Shown: piece by piece, positions 31,229 through 39,550 of the stretch
How positions within the stretch are numbered: position 1 is the stretch's first letter
Layout: the number at the start of each line of letters is the position of its first letter
Assembly (NCBI RefSeq): GCF_001436255.1
Contig: NZ_AZEI01000014.1
Location: 1 to 48,166 of the forward strand
DNA length: 48,166 bases
Origin: Lentilactobacillus rapi DSM 19907 = JCM 15042
Lineage (GTDB): Bacteria; Bacillota; Bacilli; Lactobacillales; Lactobacillaceae
Direction of reading: 5' to 3'
Made by a program: the position numbers and the translations under genes
Notes under the pieces: generated by a model
Databases searched by the model: none
What the model was told of the DNA's origin: nothing
The model's input: only the letters and a program-made list of their open reading frames with translations

Positions 31229-33589
31229 TCAAACATTGCCATTCTTCCAAAATTGTCCCAATAAATGATTCAGCTGACGGTCATTATTGGAAACTTGAAT
31301 ATTTTGCCAGTTCTGAGGAAAAATTTGGCGATAACGGGTTTGGTTAAATCGCCGATCCATCAACACGATCACGCCTTTGTCGTCGTCAGTGCGAATGACC
31401 CGGCCAGCGGCTTGGCTGACGTTGTTAAATCCCGGAAGTTGGTAGGCAAATGAAAATCCCTGACCGTTCAGTTGATCAAAATAATCCCTAATCAAGTCGG
31501 ATTCTTCATTGATGCCAGGTAAACCCACGCTCACGATACCGACACCAATTAACGCGTCGTATTTCAAGTCGATTCCTTCAGAAAAAATCCCACCAAGAAG
31601 GGCAAACCCGACTTTGGTTTGACCATCGGGAGTGCGAAATTCATCCAGAAATTCTTGTCGGGCGGCGTTATCCATATCAGGGCGTTGATTGACAACGGTC
31701 ACGTCCGGATAGCGCTCCACAAAGCGGTTGAGGACTAAGTTCATATAAGTGTTGGAAGGAAAAAAGACCATGTAATGGCCAGTTTTTGCCGAAATCATGG
31801 TAAAAATAGTCTCACAAATTGGCTCGATACTATTTTGCCGGTTGGCGTAGAGGGTGTTGATGTTATTGGCAATAATGACCTGTGAATTTTTTTGTGGAAA
31901 TGAGGAATTGGAAATCATACACAAACTCTCTGCTTCATTTCCCAGAACTTGTTGATAATAGTTAATTGGGCTGAGAGTTGCTGAAAAGAGAATCGCTGCC
32001 CGCCCTAAGTCCAAGCTTTCCTTGAGGTGCTCGCTGGGATCCAGGCAAAACTGACGGAAAATGATGCGGTCACCGTTGACGATTATTCTGGTACGGTACG
32101 TTTCGTCATAAAATTGCACCATCAAATAATAACTGCGGCAGGCAAAGTAATAATCCACCACCGCATCAACCGTGTCACTCGGCGGTTGAGTGGCTAACCA
32201 TTGATGAGTAATTTCAATCAAATCACCGAGAGTACTGTTGAAATTCGTTAGTGGTTCAAGCTGGGCAAGCTGGTGATCAACGGTTGCTGCAGCATCCTTG
32301 CTGTAACGTTTGAATGAGCGCTTCAGTGATTTGAGCTTGCTAATTAATTTGGCGTTCGCAGCTTTTTTATGTGATAACCGCTTGATTAAGGGGTCAATCG
32401 GGGTTGACTCCAAGGTGGCTGAGTACATTTCTCTTGATCGTTGGACCAGGTTATGGACTTCATCGATCAGAAAACAGTTGTCTTTATCCGGAACCGAAAA
32501 GAATCGCTGTAAGTGGACCTGGGGATCGAACAGGTAGTTATAATCGCAGATGATCACATCGCAAAATAAGCTGACATCCAGTGAATATTCAAACGGGTCA
32601 ACCTTGTGTTTTTCCGCATATTTTTGAATCGTTTCTTTGGTGATTTGATTCTCGTTTTGGATGAGGTCTTTAATGGCGGGGCGGACTCGATCATAGTAGC
32701 CCACCATGTAAGGATTTTCTTCGGGGACAACGTCCTTTTCTGCCGGGAAGGTGATCTTGTCTTTGGCCGTGAGGGTGATGCTTTTGAGGGTTAGTCCTTT
32801 TTTACTCATGATTGAAATGGTATTTTCTGCAACGTGGCGCGTGCTTTGCTTGGCGGTGAAATAGAAGACCCGCCTAATCAATTCCTCACCCATTGATTTA
32901 ATGGCTGGAAAGAGGGTTGAAATGGTCTTACCCGTTCCAGTCGGTGCTTCAACAAATAAGTGCTTTTCCAGCATGATCGCCTTATAGACATTGGTTGCGA
33001 GTTGATGTTGGCCGGGACGGTAGTTGGCAAATGGGAATTTGAGTTGCTTAGCTGAGGAAATTCGGCGCTCGTCAAGTTCACGGCGCAGCTTGAGCCACTC
33101 CTTGTATTCGGTGATGAGGTCTGCAAAAAATTGATTGGCCTCATCTTTGGTGATTGTTTGTTGCTTGGTGGTGATGATTTCATCCGGGGTTTGCACGTAC
33201 GTCAATTGCATGGTGAGCGACGCCAGATCTTGATCTTGAAGGACGATATAGGCGTACACTTTCACTTGTCCCCAATAAAGATCGAGGGTGGCCTGCGGGA
33301 TCGCTGTGTATTCCAGATCGGACGTTTTGATTTCTTCAATCAAGATCTGGTCGTCCTGGGTATCGATCCCATCCGCTCGGCCGTTGATGACATACTCATC
33401 GTCTTGATAATCAAATGAAGTTTTCAAGGCGACTTCTGGGGTGTAGGTGCTTGGTCGACTACGCTGAATTTTTCGGTGAATCCGACTGCCTTCCTGAGGG
33501 GTGTTTTCACTGCTGATGACAGGGCTCAGGTCGCCGGTTCGCAGTAAAAATTCAACCAGCTCGCGAATGCCAATTTGATGAACAGTCAT
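31229..33589 (-). CDS. DinG/XPD-like helicase fused to a PD-(D/E)XK nuclease, lacking the Fe-S cysteines
   Basis: A 786-residue superfamily 2 helicase. Residues about 1-170 are a Cas4/RecB-like PD-(D/E)XK domain (GRADGI at 70-75, IEEIKTSD at 84-91). Walker A is EAPTGTGKT (214-222), the DEAH-like box is DEVH (376-379), and the helicase C-terminal domain runs to AAGRVIRTDDDKG. In relatives with the segment LTAKDKICF...NPEYCEFANGYYDR and KHKVCPFEFSLD, four Cys hold a 4Fe-4S cluster. Here they are T280, V287, N292 and D331, so no cluster can form. The ATG has AGGAG at a 7-base spacing. A repair role is inferred. Confidence 0.9.
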   Translation of the reverse strand: MTVHQIGIRELVEFLLRTGDLSPVISSENTPQEGSRIHRKIQRSRPSTYTPEVALKTSFDYQDDEYVINGRADGIDTQDDQILIEEIKTSDLEYTAIPQATLDLYWGQVKVYAYIVLQDQDLASLTMQLTYVQTPDEIITTKQQTITKDEANQFFADLITEYKEWLKLRRELDERRISSAKQLKFPFANYRPGQHQLATNVYKAIMLEKHLFVEAPTGTGKTISTLFPAIKSMGEELIRRVFYFTAKQSTRHVAENTISIMSKKGLTLKSITLTAKDKITFPAEKDVVPEENPYMVGYYDRVRPAIKDLIQNENQITKETIQKYAEKHKVDPFEYSLDVSLFCDVIICDYNYLFDPQVHLQRFFSVPDKDNCFLIDEVHNLVQRSREMYSATLESTPIDPLIKRLSHKKAANAKLISKLKSLKRSFKRYSKDAAATVDHQLAQLEPLTNFNSTLGDLIEITHQWLATQPPSDTVDAVVDYYFACRSYYLMVQFYDETYRTRIIVNGDRIIFRQFCLDPSEHLKESLDLGRAAILFSATLSPINYYQQVLGNEAESLCMISNSSFPQKNSQVIIANNINTLYANRQNSIEPICETIFTMISAKTGHYMVFFPSNTYMNLVLNRFVERYPDVTVVNQRPDMDNAARQEFLDEFRTPDGQTKVGFALLGGIFSEGIDLKYDALIGVGIVSVGLPGINEESDLIRDYFDQLNGQGFSFAYQLPGFNNVSQAAGRVIRTDDDKGVIVLMDRRFNQTRYRQIFPQNWQNIQVSNNDRQLNHLLGQFWKNGNV

Positions 33590-33716
33590 GTTGCCACTCC
33601 TTTCGATTTTTCACTGCTCTACATTATACAATAGCTGAACGAACTAAAAACACTATACAGTCGAAATTTGACGTTATACAATTAAAACATTGAATTCAAC
33701 GAAATGGGAGGCAGCG

Positions 33717-34310
33717 ATGGAACTGCAATTTGGTCAATTATTGAAAACTAAACACGCCCGGTACTTTGCCTTGGGAACAGTTGTGACCAATAATCCACAG
33801 CTTATTTTGGATAATGTTAATTATATTGGCAAAAAGGATTTTGTGATCCATATCAAATTTGGCGCCGGGATTACCCGAAAGGCACAACTATTGGTAAAGG
33901 TGAATGGCCATGAGCTGCCAGCCTATCTGGATAAAACGGATCTCGAAGGCTTCAAAGCGGCTGTCTTGAATCACGAGATTGACTTATTGAATGTCGATGC
34001 TGACCAACTTAGCGATTTTCACTTAGTTGAAGAATTGGAGATTGAAGATCCTAAGGACGAGAAGATCGCTTACGTGGCCAGTATTCGAGAAAATACCATT
34101 CAGTTGGTTGAGGCCTATTTGAAAGATTTACAGGCTAAAATTGATAAGCTATCACAGCGGAAAGCCAATCACTATTTTTCCAGCAAGGCTCATTATGAAC
34201 AGGTGAAAGATTTCTTATTATCGGTGACTCCGTATATGGATCTGCGCTTAACTGACAATCAGGTTCGTCAAGATGAATGGCGGCTAAAATTGAAGTTGGG
34301 AGGCCAGTAA
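33717..34310 (+). CDS. Hypothetical protein, 197 residues
   Basis: A soluble protein with no family I recognise. The N-terminal 110 residues are beta-rich (MELQFGQLLKTKHARYFALG, FVIHIKFGAGITRKAQLLVKV). Residues about 130-175 look like a coiled coil (VEAYLKDLQAKIDKLSQRKA). The ATG at 33717 follows GGGAGG by 7 bases; the frame is open 27 bases further upstream without a ribosome site. It is divergent from the helicase and one base apart from the next small gene, so the two form an operon. Confidence 0.8.
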   Translation: MELQFGQLLKTKHARYFALGTVVTNNPQLILDNVNYIGKKDFVIHIKFGAGITRKAQLLVKVNGHELPAYLDKTDLEGFKAAVLNHEIDLLNVDADQLSDFHLVEELEIEDPKDEKIAYVASIRENTIQLVEAYLKDLQAKIDKLSQRKANHYFSSKAHYEQVKDFLLSVTPYMDLRLTDNQVRQDEWRLKLKLGGQ

Positions 34311-34311
34311 A

Positions 34312-34536
34312 TTGATGAATGAAAAAAAGCTGCAGGCAATTGTGACCGCATTTGCCAAGTATCAGATTGCCATTGAAACAAAGGGGATGATCCTGACTAA
34401 GATTAATGGTCATGCGGTCACTTTTGACGCAACCAAATACATGCAGGACCAGTTGATTGAATTGATTTGTAAGGTGATGGCTAACCAATTGATTGCTGAA
34501 GTGTGGCAGAATGAGCGGACAACTCCGGGGGTATAA
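34312..34536 (+). CDS. Hypothetical protein, 73-74 residues
   Basis: A small soluble protein (about MNEKKLQAIVTAFAKYQIAI to NERTTPGV), unrecognised. Its start is either TTG at 34312 or ATG at 34315; GGGAGG inside the end of the preceding gene lies 9 or 12 bases upstream, favouring TTG. Close linkage suggests it works with the 197-residue protein. Family A repeat A3 follows its stop within 6 bases. Confidence 0.72.
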   Translation: MMNEKKLQAIVTAFAKYQIAIETKGMILTKINGHAVTFDATKYMQDQLIELICKVMANQLIAEVWQNERTTPGV

Positions 34537-34541
34537 CAAAA

Positions 34542-34727
34542 GAGACTGAGACAATAGGCGTTTTGATCCCAGAATTTAACGAAAAGAACCAATTATTCCT
34601 GATTTTGGAATAGTTGGTTCTTTTCGTTAAATTCTGGGATCAGCCGTTTGGCGCAGCTTTTATCCAAGTGGCTACAGTGATCCAAACGAATAATGACTGA
34701 TTGGAAATTAATATATGTCTCAACCTC
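34542..34727 (+). repeat. Family A hairpin repeat, copy A3 (most complete)
   Basis: A full unit with near-perfect 12-base terminal inverted repeats (GAGACTGAGACA and TGTCTCAACCTC; 10 of 12 match). It holds the left flank GGCGTTTTGATCCCAGAA, a 25-bp stem TTTAACGAAAAGAACC..., tip TGATTTT, and the right flank GGGATCAGCCGTTTGGCGC. The single stem departure is a G-U pair on the plus strand. The stem sequence is quite different from A1/A2 while the flanks are the same. Confidence 0.9.
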
Positions 34728-34773
34728 TTCAATTTAGATTCAACTGTACCCTGTCTTAGACTTGTTTTAATGT

Positions 34774-35763
34774 TTAGAATCGGCCGTTATCCAAGGCACC
34801 GACAAACTGATCGTAAGCATCCTGTTCGTTGGTTTCCTCAACTTCAGCGTCACTCAAGTCATTTGCATGAAGAGCAGCTTCATCGATATCAACGGTGTGA
34901 GTGAAGGTGGCGTTACCAATCAAATCGATGGTGTAGTCGCCATCGTTATTATGAACCCGGGTCTTGACCATGCCGCCCGGATTATAAACGGTGATGGTCT
35001 TTTCAAATTCAGCCATCCCGGGCTTGTTCAAGCAAAAGGCCAAACTAGCGGCTGACATCCCGGTTCCGCAGGCGTTGGTCATGCCAACCCCGCGTTCAAA
35101 AGTTTGAACAAAGAGGGTGTTTGGCCCTTCGACTTCCGCGAAACTGACGTTCACACCATCTGGGAAATACTTGTTCTTGTGATTGAGCATGGAACCTAAT
35201 ACTCTCAGGCCATCAGGCTTCATCGTTTTGAAGTTGCCAAAGCCAATCAAATGGGGATTTGGAACTGCTAAGGCCGTAAAATGAACGCCAACGCCAAATT
35301 CAGGAATTGGTTGGTCAATGATTTTGTCCACGCCAAAGTTATCAAATGGCAGGGATTCCTTGTTAAAAGAAACGGGTGAAATTTCAACACTAAAGGTTGG
35401 TACACCAGCCGCGAGGTCAGCTTCTTTATGAACAGCGAGGTCACTATCCTGGGTCTGAACCTTGAATTCATCCTTGCCATATTTTTCTGACAAATAGCGG
35501 GAAACGGTTCTCAAGCCATTGCCACACATTGAAGCGATACTGCCATCCGTGTTGATGACTTCCATGCTGCCAAGCGCACCATCATGATCTGAACTGTCGA
35601 TCACTAATAAGCCATCGGCACCATTCAGAAGGCCGGCTTTTTCATCCGTGATGTGTTTTGCCAGGTCAACTCGTTCCTGATCGGAAAGCTTATTTTTTAA
35701 TTGCGTTTGATCAAGAATGAAAAATTGGTTTTGGGATCCGTGGACTTTTAATAACTGCACCAT
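34774..35763 (-). CDS. dapF: Diaminopimelate epimerase
   Basis: Converts LL-diaminopimelate to the meso form, the eighth step of lysine synthesis. The 329-residue protein has both catalytic Cys, C80 in MCGNG and C232 in ACGTGMSA. It is longer than the usual 270-285 residues because of inserts and an acidic C-terminal tail of about 30 residues (LSDAEVEETNEQDAYDQFVG). The start is the second of two adjacent ATGs (35763), 8 bases after GGAGG. It follows lysC by 31 bases on the same strand. Confidence 0.94.
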   Translation of the reverse strand: MVQLLKVHGSQNQFFILDQTQLKNKLSDQERVDLAKHITDEKAGLLNGADGLLVIDSSDHDGALGSMEVINTDGSIASMCGNGLRTVSRYLSEKYGKDEFKVQTQDSDLAVHKEADLAAGVPTFSVEISPVSFNKESLPFDNFGVDKIIDQPIPEFGVGVHFTALAVPNPHLIGFGNFKTMKPDGLRVLGSMLNHKNKYFPDGVNVSFAEVEGPNTLFVQTFERGVGMTNACGTGMSAASLAFCLNKPGMAEFEKTITVYNPGGMVKTRVHNNDGDYTIDLIGNATFTHTVDIDEAALHANDLSDAEVEETNEQDAYDQFVGALDNGRF

Positions 35764-35794
35764 CATGTGTTCCTCCAATTATGAAACTGATTTG

Positions 35795-37165
35795 TTAAAC
35801 CTTTAATTTCGCATTACTAAAGAAATGCTGATAAATATATTTGACAGCATCATCGGCATCCGATTCGCGAGTCCCCAACATGATTGAAATTCGGGATGCA
35901 CCTTGGTTAATCATGTGGACAGCGATGCCATGTTCAGCGAGGGGACGAATAATGTTCTCAATAGTACCAATTTTAGCACGCATTCCCTCACCGACAACCA
36001 TAATGATCGCATAATCGTCAATCCATTCCAAAGTATCAGGATTGAGCGTCTTCTGAATGTCGTTGCACATCTTGTGGATGGTGTCGGTATCCAGCTGATT
36101 ACGGTCGAAAATAATGGTGAGGTCATCAATTCCGGAAGGCATATGTTCGTATGATACGCCATACTTGTATAAAATGTTCAAAATTTTAAGCGTAAACCCA
36201 ACCTGTTTGTTCAGCAAGTAACGATGCAGGTAGAGAGCCGCAAAGCGATTTGAACCGGCAATCCCGGTTACCGGTCGGGTGGGGGTGACATCTTTTTCAG
36301 GGACAATCAGCGTTCCCGGCAGGTCAGGGTTGTTGGTGTTTTTGACATTGATTGGAACTTGACCCTGGATAGCTGGAATGATGGCCTCGTCATTGAACAC
36401 CGAAAAGCCGGCATAAGAGAGTTCTCGCATTTCGCGGAAAGTCATCTTGGTGATTGGCAGTGGATGATCAACGATCTTAGGATTAGCAGCAAAAATGGCA
36501 TCGACATCGGTGAAGTTCTCATATAGAGAAGCATTCAGACCGCGGGCAAGAATTGAACCGGTAATATCAGAGCCACCACGGGCAAAGGTTGCGATATAAC
36601 CATTTTTAGTAAAGCCGAAGAATCCAGGAAAGACGAGCTTTTCGTCACCCACTTTAATTTTTTTAAGGTTATCATAGGTTTCTTCCAGCACAGACGCCTG
36701 GTTCGGATCATCACTGAGTAAAATACCGGCTTCCTTAGGGTCAACAAAACGGGCTTTGGTTCCAGATTGAGTGAGACAGGCCGCAAAAAGTTCGGCATTT
36801 AATCGCTCACCATGAGCTTTAAAAGCCGCCATCAAATAATCATCATTTGGATAAGATTGTTTTGGCAGCGACTCTAATTTGGCCTTGATGTCAGCTAATA
36901 CAGCTTCGGGAACATTGAATCCCTGGCCAATTTCTTCATAACGAGTGAAAATATCGGCAACGTATTTTGGATCGGTGTCGCCCGTCAAAGTGGCGTTAGC
37001 ATACTTGATGAGCAGGTCGGTCACTTTGATGTCACCAGCAAAACGTTTGCCGGGTGCAGAAGTAACCACAACCTTGCGATCTAGATCGGCTTGCACAATC
37101 TGAACGACTTTTTCAACGTGGGCGGCGTCCGCAAGAGAACTGCCCCCAAACTTGACAACTTTCAT
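35795..37165 (-). CDS. lysC: Aspartate kinase
   Basis: First step of the aspartate family: phosphorylation of aspartate. The 456-residue protein has KFGGSSL (5-11), the FARGGSDITGSILARGL motif and two C-terminal ACT domains (about 300-375 and 380-450), so it is feedback-regulated by an amino acid. It resembles the class III (YclM-like) monofunctional enzymes. The ATG at 37165 has GGGAGTGG 6 bases upstream. It heads the dapF operon and has its own promoter at 37227-37254 with no riboswitch in its short leader. Confidence 0.95.
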   Translation of the reverse strand: MKVVKFGGSSLADAAHVEKVVQIVQADLDRKVVVTSAPGKRFAGDIKVTDLLIKYANATLTGDTDPKYVADIFTRYEEIGQGFNVPEAVLADIKAKLESLPKQSYPNDDYLMAAFKAHGERLNAELFAACLTQSGTKARFVDPKEAGILLSDDPNQASVLEETYDNLKKIKVGDEKLVFPGFFGFTKNGYIATFARGGSDITGSILARGLNASLYENFTDVDAIFAANPKIVDHPLPITKMTFREMRELSYAGFSVFNDEAIIPAIQGQVPINVKNTNNPDLPGTLIVPEKDVTPTRPVTGIAGSNRFAALYLHRYLLNKQVGFTLKILNILYKYGVSYEHMPSGIDDLTIIFDRNQLDTDTIHKMCNDIQKTLNPDTLEWIDDYAIIMVVGEGMRAKIGTIENIIRPLAEHGIAVHMINQGASRISIMLGTRESDADDAVKYIYQHFFSNAKLKV

Positions 37166-37226
37166 TAATTTCCACTCCCTGGATGTTCCCATTAATTAAC
37201 AATTCGATTAGAAATCGTTAAAACGA

Positions 37227-37254
37227 ATTCTAGCATTTTTGAATGAATTTGCAA
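37227..37254 (-). promoter_or_regulatory. Probable promoter of lysC-dapF
   Basis: On the minus strand TTGCAA (37254-37249), 16 bases, TAGAAT (37232-37227). The leader is about 55 bases and includes an inverted repeat AATTCG/CGAATT (37201-37229), possibly regulatory. The -35 box lies 2 bases from the end of repeat B12. Confidence 0.6.
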
Positions 37255-37256
37255 GA

Positions 37257-37376
37257 GTGAGTGTAACAAAGCGGTTAATAACCGGAGCAGAAGTCGGCTC
37301 AACCGTGAGTTCCTGGCTTTGGAACTGACGGTTGAGTTGCTTCTGTGTAGGTTGTTGCTTTGTGGAACTGTCCTAA
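37257..37376 (+). repeat. Family B hairpin repeat, copy B12
   Basis: Helices ACAAAGC/GCTTTGT, AATAACC/GGTTGTT and GCTCAACCGT/ACGGTTGAGT, with tip GTTCCTGGCTTTGGAAC. It lies between the lysC promoter and copy B13. Confidence 0.88.
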
Positions 37377-37381
37377 AGTAA

Positions 37382-37502
37382 GTGAGTGTAGCAAAGCGGT
37401 TAGAAGTTGGTACATAAGCGGCCTCGTTCAAGAATCCACGGGCTTGGGATTTTTGAACGAGGCCGCTTATGTGCAGACTTCTGCTCTGCGGAACGATCTT
37501 AA
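37382..37502 (+). repeat. Family B hairpin repeat, copy B13
   Basis: Helices GCAAAGC/GCTCTGC (one mismatch), AGAAGT/ACTTCT, CATAAGCGGCCTCGTTCAA with a fully matching partner TTGAACGAGGCCGCTTATG, and tip ATCCACGGGCTTGGGAT. It is the most nearly perfect long inner stem of the family. Confidence 0.88.
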
Positions 37503-37581
37503 TCTGTGTTGCCTAGAAAAATTAAATTCTGCAAATTGATATCCTTTGCCATGGCAATTTTGCATAAATTTCCATAAACAG

Positions 37582-37610
37582 TTGACACTTTATGAGAAAC
37601 ATTATAGAAT
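37582..37610 (+). promoter_or_regulatory. Consensus sigma-A promoter of the lysine riboswitch transcript
   Basis: TTGACA (37582-37587), exactly 17 bases, TAGAAT (37605-37610). Transcription would start near 37617, a few bases before the aptamer. Confidence 0.85.
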
Positions 37611-37624
37611 TATGTCAATTAAAT

Positions 37625-37793
37625 CATTAGAGGTTGCGACCAACATCAGTAACCAGTGGAGTTCCTACTTGGACTTTGAAGCTGGCAAAAGGGGCGGTTG
37701 CCGAAGCACCAAGGGAGGTAGCCTTTGGCGCGCTGGGACTTAGCTTAAGAGGCTTTGGACTGTCGCCATGGTACGCCGTGGCGGGGCGCTAAC
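37625..37793 (+). promoter_or_regulatory. Lysine riboswitch (L box) aptamer
   Basis: The conserved L-box elements appear in order: AGAGGTTGCGACC (37629-37641), CAGTAACC (37648-37655), AAAAGGGGCGGTTGCCGAAGC (the GGGG...GCCGAAG core, 37688-37708), GCTGGGACT (37732-37740) and GGACTGTC (37757-37764), closed by TTAG/CTAA at the ends. With the terminator at 37835-37876 it would stop transcription toward lysA when lysine is plentiful. Confidence 0.93.
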
Positions 37794-37834
37794 GACAATT
37801 GATAAAGAATATTATTGCGACTATAAAATTCTGA

Positions 37835-37876
37835 GTCTCTTTGTTTGGCAAGCGCTGAATGAAGGGACGTTTTTTT
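37835..37876 (+). terminator. Terminator of the lysine riboswitch
   Basis: GTCTCTTT pairs with GAAGGGAC (some G-U pairs) around an 18-base loop, followed by G and seven T. It sits about 40 bases past the aptamer, as expected for a transcription-attenuating L box. Confidence 0.8.
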
Positions 37877-37879
37877 GTG

Positions 37880-38003
37880 GAGAGTGTGAAACCAAGCGGT
37901 TAGGAATCGCAGCATAAGACGCCTTTAGGAGAAATTCCTGGGCTTGGAATTTTTCCTAAAGGTGCTTATGCGGAGATTCCTGCTTGGTGGAACACATTTC
38001 ACC
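37880..38003 (+). repeat. Family B hairpin repeat, copy B14, inside the lysA leader
   Basis: Helices ACCAAGC/GCTTGGT, AGGAATC/GATTCCT, GCATAAG/CTTATGC and GCCTTTAGGA/TCCTAAAGGT, with tip ATTCCTGGGCTTGGAAT. It starts 4 bases after the riboswitch terminator, so any anti-terminated lysA transcript must carry this fold. Confidence 0.88.
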
Positions 38004-38084
38004 TATGATGCCAAGTAGAAAGGTGCCTACGTGCAGATCACTGCTTGTTGGAACACATTTCATCTCTGTTGCCAAGCAGAAGGC
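38004..38084 (+). repeat. Duplicated right-arm remnant of family B
   Basis: GGTGCCTACGTGCAGATCACT, GCTTGTTGGAACACATTTCAT and TTGCCAAGCAGAAGGCG repeat the right half and trailer of B14 (37958-38020) with a few changes and no left half. From there to lysA (38085-38218) only a short ATGGATG/CATCCAT inverted repeat is seen. Confidence 0.65.
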
Positions 38085-38218
38085 GTTTATGGATGATCTT
38101 CTACCCAACGGAGTAATGGCATCCATAACAAAGTGCATGCCTACGTGTCGTATATGAATTAGAAACATTGAATCAAAATTAACAGTCCATCAACTACAAA
38201 CATTCGGAGGAACCCAAC

Positions 38219-39526
38219 ATGAGTAATCAGCTCGATCAGTTATCAGTCAATCAATCAGGCCATCTAGAAATCGGCGGTGTCGACAGCCTTGATTTGGTCA
38301 AACAATATAAAACGCCACTGGTTGTCTATGATGTTAAGGCAATTAGAGATCAGATTCATCATTTCCAAAAGGTCTTTAATGATAACGGAGTTGATTATGC
38401 CGTCAGTTATGCCAGCAAAGCTTTTGCCTGCATCGCTATGTTTCAACTGGTAAATCAAGAAAATGCGCACATCGATGTTGTTTCTGGTGGTGAGTTGTAC
38501 ACCGCAATTAAAGCAGGCTTTCCAATGGATCATGTCAGTTTTCACGGCAATGACAAATCAGTTGATGAGTTGGAAATGGCTGTTGATCACCAAATTGGGG
38601 TCATCATCTTGGATAACTTCCATGAAATTGACTTATTGAAGCAGATTCTAGAGGAAAAAGACGCCAGCATCAATGTGATGTTACGGGTGACGCCCGGAAT
38701 TTCCGCTCATACCCATGAATATGATCAAACCGGCCAGGTAGATAGTAAATTTGGTTTTGACCTTCAAAGTGGCCAGGCCAGAAAAGCATTGGACTTAGTG
38801 CTGGCAGACAAACGGATGAACATGCTTGGCATTCATTGCCACATTGGTTCCCAGATCTTTGAAGTCAAGGGCTTTGAAATGGCCGCCACTAAATTGATCG
38901 ATACGTTAGGTCAATGGCATCAAGAAGTTGGGTACGAAGCCAAAGTGGTCAACGTCGGCGGTGGCTTTGGGATTCGCTACACTGAAGAAGACGATCCAAT
39001 TGCCCCTGAGATGTTCGTGGACGCGATTGTCAAGGCAATCAAGAAACGAGTTGGTGAACTATCCTTACCAATGCCAGCCGTTTGGATCGAACCCGGTCGT
39101 TCAATTGCCGGCCCGGCAGGCTATAATCTGTACACAGTTGGCAGCCGCAAAGACGTTCCCGGGATTCGTTCTTATGTGACGGTAGATGGTGGTATGGGCG
39201 ACAACATTCGTCCCGCCCTATACCAAGCCAAGTATGAAGCAGTCCTTGCCAACAATCCCAAGGCACCAATGAAAGAAACGGTTCGGGTTGCCGGCAAGTA
39301 TTGCGAATCAGGCGACATCTTGATCCAAAAGCAGGCTTTACCGGCAACTAAGCCGGGAGACGTGCTGGCGATGCTGGCAACTGGGGCTTACGGCTACGCA
39401 ATGGCATCAAACTATAATCGTAATCCAAGGCCGGCTGTGGTATTTGTCGAAAATGGCAAATCCCAGTTAGCAATTAAACGAGAAACATTTGCAGATTTAG
39501 TATCACTCGATCAACCATTACAATAG
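38219..39526 (+). CDS. lysA: Diaminopimelate decarboxylase
   Basis: Last step of lysine synthesis: decarboxylation of meso-diaminopimelate by PLP. The 435-residue fold-type III enzyme has the PLP lysine K67 in YASKAFACIAM, the GIHCHIGSQI strand, the Gly-rich NVGGGFGIRY phosphate loop and the dimer-interface Cys in YCESGDIL. CGGAGG is 8 bases before the ATG. It is the first gene of the seven-gene operon behind the lysine riboswitch. Confidence 0.97.
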   Translation: MSNQLDQLSVNQSGHLEIGGVDSLDLVKQYKTPLVVYDVKAIRDQIHHFQKVFNDNGVDYAVSYASKAFACIAMFQLVNQENAHIDVVSGGELYTAIKAGFPMDHVSFHGNDKSVDELEMAVDHQIGVIILDNFHEIDLLKQILEEKDASINVMLRVTPGISAHTHEYDQTGQVDSKFGFDLQSGQARKALDLVLADKRMNMLGIHCHIGSQIFEVKGFEMAATKLIDTLGQWHQEVGYEAKVVNVGGGFGIRYTEEDDPIAPEMFVDAIVKAIKKRVGELSLPMPAVWIEPGRSIAGPAGYNLYTVGSRKDVPGIRSYVTVDGGMGDNIRPALYQAKYEAVLANNPKAPMKETVRVAGKYCESGDILIQKQALPATKPGDVLAMLATGAYGYAMASNYNRNPRPAVVFVENGKSQLAIKRETFADLVSLDQPLQ

Positions 39527-39550
39527 GAAATAATTCGAAGGAGAATCATA

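Noticed and set aside
37192-38168. Open frames of 65-79 codons between lysC and lysA
   Set aside because: They lie inside repeats B12-B14 or the riboswitch and have no Shine-Dalgarno.
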